DNA of 54,672 nt, from contig CAJTQA010000021.1 in the NCBI GenBank assembly GCA_910578455.1, positions 1-54,672 on the forward strand, given 5' to 3'. The notes beneath the pieces were generated by a model, which saw only the letters and a program-made list of their open reading frames with translations, was not told where the DNA came from and did no database searches. Each line of letters opens with the position of its first letter. The first letter of the stretch is position 1. Positions 51,341-54,672 of the stretch are shown here, piece by piece. Source of the DNA: an uncultured Dorea sp. (GTDB taxonomy: Bacteria > Bacillota > Clostridia > Lachnospirales > Lachnospiraceae). A program made the position numbers and the translations under genes.

Positions 51341-52522
51341 ATGGCAAAAAGAGACCGTTTATCAGGAAACGAGGCAGTGGCGATAGCGCTTCGCCAGATT
51401 AATCCGGATGTGTTCCCGGCATTCCCGATCACGCCGTCCACGGAGATTCCGCAGTATTTTGCGTCTTTTGCGGCAAACGGGCAGGTAGATACGGAATTTA
51501 TCCCTGTAGAGAGCGAGCACAGCTCCATGAGCGCGGCGATCGGTGCCTCGGCGGCAGGGGCAAGGAGCCTTACGGCGACTTCGTCCTGCGGGCTTGCCTA
51601 CATGTGGGAGGAGCTTTACATAGCGGCGTCCAACCGCCTGCCGCTTGCGCTTGCGCTTGTGAACCGTGCGCTTTCCGGACCGATCAATATCAACTGCGAT
51701 CATTCAGACAGCATGGGTGCAAGGGATGCAGGATGGATACAGATATATGCGGAAAATAACCAGGAGGCATACGACAATATGGTACAGGCGTTTCGCATCT
51801 CGGAGCATAAGGATGTGCGCCTGCCGATCATGATCTGCCAGGACGGCTTTATCACAAGCCATGCGGTTGAAAACATGGAGTTACTAGAAGACGAGGACGT
51901 AAGAAAATTCGTCGGGGAGTATGAGCCGGAAAATTATCTTCTGAATCCGGAATGCCCGATGGCGGCAGGGCCGTACTCTGTCACGGATTATTATATGGAA
52001 GCAAAGAGGAACCAGGCAGAGGGCATGAGACATGCGGAAAAAGCAGTTCTTGATGTGGCGGCAGAATTCAAAGCGCTGTCGGGAAGAGAGTACGGATTGT
52101 TTGAAAGCTACCGCATGGAAGACGCGGACCGCGCGGTTGTGATGATCGGCTCTGCGGCAGGAACAGCTAAAGATGCCATTGACAGGCTGAGGGAGAGGGG
52201 AGAGAAAGCCGGGCTTATCAAGATCCGCCTGTTCCGCCCATTTCCAGCAGAGGCGATAGCAGAGGCGCTAAAAAACGTAAAAGCAATAGCAGTCATGGAC
52301 CGGGCAGAAGGATATACAAATCACGGAGGGCCGTTAGGCGCAGATGTGATGGCGGCACTGTTCAGGGCGAAATCTCCTGCTCATGCGATTAATATTGTCT
52401 ATGGCCTGGGCGGACGCGATGTCCGCGTGGGGGATATAGAGAATGTGTTTGAGGATCTGAATCAGATCATAAAAGATGGCGATGCAGGCGAAACATACCG
52501 TTATATGGGCATCAGAGAGTAA
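51341..52522 (+). CDS. porA: 2-oxoacid:ferredoxin oxidoreductase, alpha subunit
   Basis: A 393-residue subunit with the pyrimidine-binding (PYR) TPP domain (SGNEAVAIALRQI, AFPITPSTEI, ESEHSSM with the TPP-activating Glu near residue 58) and a transketolase C-terminal-like domain from about 255. GATSSCGLA-type residues line the substrate pocket. Length and content fit four-subunit PorA/VorA. The order gamma-delta-alpha-beta is the standard layout for this class. Confidence 0.94.
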   Translation: MAKRDRLSGNEAVAIALRQINPDVFPAFPITPSTEIPQYFASFAANGQVDTEFIPVESEHSSMSAAIGASAAGARSLTATSSCGLAYMWEELYIAASNRLPLALALVNRALSGPININCDHSDSMGARDAGWIQIYAENNQEAYDNMVQAFRISEHKDVRLPIMICQDGFITSHAVENMELLEDEDVRKFVGEYEPENYLLNPECPMAAGPYSVTDYYMEAKRNQAEGMRHAEKAVLDVAAEFKALSGREYGLFESYRMEDADRAVVMIGSAAGTAKDAIDRLRERGEKAGLIKIRLFRPFPAEAIAEALKNVKAIAVMDRAEGYTNHGGPLGADVMAALFRAKSPAHAINIVYGLGGRDVRVGDIENVFEDLNQIIKDGDAGETYRYMGIRE

Positions 52523-52537
52523 GGAGGGACGAGAAAG

Positions 52538-53470
52538 TTGAGTTATAATTTTAAAGAAATGATGAACAGACCGGAACGTCTTGCTCCGGGGCACAGGATG
52601 TGTGCGGGATGCGGCGGCACAATTGCAGTCAGGAACGTGCTGCGCGGGCTTCACGAAGGCGACCGGGCAGTAATCGGCAATGCCACGGGATGCCTTGAGG
52701 TATCTACATTTACCTATCCCTACACGTCATGGGAGGACAGCTATATCCACAATGCGTTTGAGAATGCGGGCGCGACACTGAGCGGCGTTGAGGGGGCGTA
52801 CAAAGCGCTGAGAAGAAAGGGAAAACTTAACGAAACATATAAATTTATCACCTTCGGCGGCGACGGCGGCACATATGATATCGGGTTCCAGTCTCTTTCC
52901 GGAGCCATGGAGAGAAACCATGACATGGTATATGTATGCTATGACAACGGAGCCTATATGAATACCGGCATTCAGCGATCTTCCGCAACCCCGATGTATG
53001 CGGATACAACGACTACCCCGGTAGGGAGCGAAAGCCATGGAAAACCGCAGAACAGAAAAGACCTTGCGGCAATTATAGCGGCACATGACGTGCCCTATGT
53101 GGCGCAGACTACTTTCGTGCAGAATTTCAAAGACCTGCATATAAAGTCGGAGAAGGCAATCTATACGCCGGGCGCGGCATTCTTAAATATCATGGCGCCA
53201 TGCCCGCGGGGATGGAGATATAACACGCCGGATATTATGGAGATCTGTAAGCTCGGCGTCGAGACATGCTACTGGCCGCTGTTTGAAGTCGTGGAGGGAA
53301 GATGGATCTTAAACTATGAACCGAAAAAGAAACTTCCGGTGGAAGACTTCCTGAGGCCTCAGGGACGTTTCAAACATCTGTTTAATCCGGGGAATGAATA
53401 TCTCATCGATGAGTTCCAAAAAGAAGTGGACAGGAGATGGGAAGAGCTGTTATTCAGGTGTTCCAGATAA
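52538..53470 (+). CDS. porB: 2-oxoacid:ferredoxin oxidoreductase, beta (TPP-binding) subunit
   Basis: 310 residues. It binds thiamine diphosphate and one [4Fe-4S] cluster. CAGCGGT (near 23) with further cysteines supplies the cluster, and GGDGGTYDIG (near 109) followed by NNGAYMNTGIQRS-type residues is the TPP-Mg motif. The start is TTG: AAGGAGG lies 10 nt upstream of 52538, and the first ATG (52559) would lose family sequence and be about 30 nt from the site. It completes the operon. No terminator is seen before the next promoter. Confidence 0.93.
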   Translation: MSYNFKEMMNRPERLAPGHRMCAGCGGTIAVRNVLRGLHEGDRAVIGNATGCLEVSTFTYPYTSWEDSYIHNAFENAGATLSGVEGAYKALRRKGKLNETYKFITFGGDGGTYDIGFQSLSGAMERNHDMVYVCYDNGAYMNTGIQRSSATPMYADTTTTPVGSESHGKPQNRKDLAAIIAAHDVPYVAQTTFVQNFKDLHIKSEKAIYTPGAAFLNIMAPCPRGWRYNTPDIMEICKLGVETCYWPLFEVVEGRWILNYEPKKKLPVEDFLRPQGRFKHLFNPGNEYLIDEFQKEVDRRWEELLFRCSR

Positions 53471-53481
53471 TCATAATTTAA

Positions 53482-53510
53482 TTGACGATAAGCGGGATAA
53501 TTGGTAAACT
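53482..53510 (+). promoter_or_regulatory. Promoter of the AIM24-family gene
   Basis: TTGACG (53482-53487) and TAAACT (53505-53510) are 17 bp apart. An alternative TATAAA lies a little downstream. The leader is about 30 nt and includes AGGAGG. Confidence 0.55.
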
Positions 53511-53544
53511 GATAGTATAAAATACAGCAGGAGGTACAAAAGAG

Positions 53545-54225
53545 ATGAGGTATCAGATACAGGGTGAGACGCTTCCGGTAGTAATCTGTGAACTTGAAGA
53601 CGGCGAGAAGATGATTACGGAAGGCGGAGCGATGTCCTGGATGTCGCCGAACATGAAGATGGAGACTACCAGTAACGGAGGGCTCGGCAAAGCATTTGGG
53701 AGGGCATTTTCCGGGGAAAAGATGTTCCAGAACATTTATACAGCTCAGGGAGGACCTGGAATGATTGCGTTTGCATCCAGTTTCCCGGGATCTATCCGGG
53801 CATTCGAGATAGCGCCCGGCCAGGATATGATCTTTCAGAAAAAAGCCTTTCTGGCAGCGGAGACAGGCGTAGAGCTGTCGGTACATTTTCGGAAGAAAGT
53901 TGCGTCCGGACTGTTCGGCGGAGAAGGATTTATTATGCAGAAGATAAGCGGGCAGGGAATTGTGTTTGCGGAGTTTGACGGCCATGTCATCGAATACGAG
54001 CTGCAGGCAGGACAGCAGATTGTTGTAGATACCGGGCATCTGGCAGCGATGACTGCATCCTGCAACATGGATATCCAGAGTGTTCCTGGCGTGAAGAATA
54101 TGCTGTTTGGCGGAGAGGGATTTTTCAACACAGTGATTACCGGCCCGGGCAAGGTATGGCTGCAGACGATGCCTATAAGCAATGTGGCAGGGGCAATCAG
54201 GCCATATATTCCAAGCGGGAGCTAA
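53545..54225 (+). CDS. TIGR00266 / AIM24 family protein
   Basis: A 226-residue all-beta protein of a widespread family with no established biochemical role (related to mitochondrial AIM24 and to TerD-neighbour tryptophan-RNA-attenuator-like folds). The repeated glycine-rich FGGEGFI/MQKI strands around 130 and 190 are the usual family pattern. It is cytoplasmic, with no signal peptide. AGGAGG precedes the ATG. It is monocistronic, with its own promoter and a terminator after the stop. Confidence 0.9.
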   Translation: MRYQIQGETLPVVICELEDGEKMITEGGAMSWMSPNMKMETTSNGGLGKAFGRAFSGEKMFQNIYTAQGGPGMIAFASSFPGSIRAFEIAPGQDMIFQKKAFLAAETGVELSVHFRKKVASGLFGGEGFIMQKISGQGIVFAEFDGHVIEYELQAGQQIVVDTGHLAAMTASCNMDIQSVPGVKNMLFGGEGFFNTVITGPGKVWLQTMPISNVAGAIRPYIPSGS

Positions 54226-54236
54226 AATATACAATA

Positions 54237-54290
54237 AAAGGGGCTGTCGCTTTAACGATTAATAAATCGTGAAACGACAGCTTCCTTTTT
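54237..54290 (+). terminator. Hairpin terminator, possibly the insertion-sequence end
   Basis: AAGGGGCTGTCG pairs with CGACAGCTTCCTT, with an inner stem ACGATT/AATCGT, then TTTTTG. It ends the AIM24-family gene. The sequence GGGGCTGTCG also resembles the termini of IS elements such as IS1182-type, so this may be the boundary of the element to its right. Confidence 0.6.
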
Positions 54291-54406
54291 GCAGTTTTTT
54301 CTATATGGTTGCTCTATTTCCGTAAAAAAAATAACATCTTCGTAAAAAAGCCGTACTTTAACACAGCTTCAAATTAGATCTTTAGATAATTTTAGATTTT
54401 CAAAAT

Positions 54407-54672
54407 TTATGCACTCTTCAAAGGAAATAAGTGTTTTCCTGTTTTTCCTTTTTGTATCTTATTATGAAGTTTGTTCACATTTTTTGCCATTGCAAGCAAA
54501 ACACTTTCGGCAAGAACATTCGATGTGCCACGGCTCAAATATCTGCGAAACCCCATATCTTGCTTCAGCTCACCAAAAGATCCTTCTGCTTGGATGTTTC
54601 TGTTTATTCTGAGAAGAATCCCTTCGTCAGAAAGAATCCGTTCCAAATCTTCTTCCCGATATTTCAAAAATG
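54407..54672 (-). CDS. Transposase, C-terminal part (IS1182-like), cut by the window edge
   Basis: About 88 codons are visible, running off the right edge without a start. The stretch NRNIQAEGSFGELKQDMGFRR carries the last acidic residue of the DDE triad as it appears in IS1182/IS4-type transposases, followed by the family ending LAMAKNVNKLHNKI. The rest of the gene is outside the window, so intactness is unknown. The codon and base composition (AT-richer) differ from the neighbouring housekeeping genes. Confidence 0.82.
   Translation of the reverse strand, partial: FLKYREEDLERILSDEGILLRINRNIQAEGSFGELKQDMGFRRYLSRGTSNVLAESVLLAMAKNVNKLHNKIQKGKTGKHLFPLKSA

Larger units (their letters stand above)
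54237..54672 (-). mobile_element. Right part of an IS1182-like insertion sequence (boundary approximate)
   Basis: The transposase C-terminus at 54407-54672 is followed by 116 bp of AT-rich DNA and then the 54237-54290 dyad, which may contain the terminal inverted repeat. The other end lies outside the window, so the inverted repeat and target duplication cannot be verified. Confidence 0.4.

Noticed and set aside
53359..54234. 291-residue minus-strand open frame
   Set aside because: Antisense to porB and the AIM24-family gene; no ribosome site or domain.
1..54672. CRISPR array, prophage or biosynthetic cluster
   Set aside because: No regularly spaced repeats, Cas genes, phage structural genes or assembly-line enzymes were seen; the GH25 and the serine recombinase stand alone.
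1..54672. tRNA or rRNA genes
   Set aside because: No intergenic gap shows a tRNA cloverleaf with TTCRA arm or rRNA sequence that I can recognise.

Overview
The window reads as chromosome of an anaerobic Gram-positive bacterium of the Lachnospiraceae (Clostridia, Clostridium scindens / Dorea-like; genus is inferred). This rests on Shine-Dalgarno sites close to AGGAGG, sigma-A style promoters, roughly half G+C, the classic Firmicutes run priA-def-fmt-rsmB-rlmN-PP2C-prkC-rsgA-rpe-thiN, a YjfB-type small protein, three YitT transporter-like paralogues and a four-subunit ferredoxin-dependent 2-oxoacid oxidoreductase. No rRNA, tRNA or CRISPR array was found.

Layout. 1-387: AT-rich, no convincing gene. 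388-5000: a small conserved hypothetical divergent from a PfoR-like PTS IIC; corrinoid adenosyltransferase; small alarmone synthetase overlapping an SfsA-MutY fusion. 4979-8755 (minus): hemerythrin, PAP2 phosphatase, glycerophosphodiesterase, lipid kinase (a lipid-handling group) and a TetR regulator divergent from tex across a palindromic operator, with a candidate small RNA nearby. 8926-14374: tex, YitT, tcdA, YjfB-like protein, GH25 hydrolase, ECF S component. 14369-16678 (minus): amino-acid ABC importer. 16896-21212: radical SAM protein, FAD dehydrogenase, second YitT, and an EEP-family hydrolase. 21358-25452: serine recombinase, two matched 28-bp dyad sites, then a 1,048-residue secreted repeat protein. 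25634-29229: clpB behind a CIRCE-like element, third YitT. 29314-30531: pepT (minus). 30706-46146: murE, priA, def, fmt, YugP protease, rsmB, rlmN, phosphatase/kinase pair, rsgA, rpe, thiN, ychF, lgt. 46148-50421: two-component system, MerR regulator and MATE pump sharing one operator. 50465-53470: oxidoreductase gamma-delta-alpha-beta. 53545-54225: AIM24-family protein. 54407-edge: transposase C-terminus.

How it fits together. Most of the window is housekeeping: translation start and rRNA modification, wall precursor synthesis with PASTA-kinase sensing, lipoprotein maturation, stress (ClpB, alarmone synthetase, MutY) and ferredoxin-linked carbon metabolism. The most unusual locus is 21358-25452. 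The recombinase gene is followed by two palindromic sites whose four half-sites share a consensus. They flank a 185-bp (centre to centre) terminator-bearing segment upstream of a large surface-type protein. I propose this as a candidate DNA-inversion or recombinase-controlled switch. It is inferred from sequence only. The SfsA-MutY fusion is the second most notable item.
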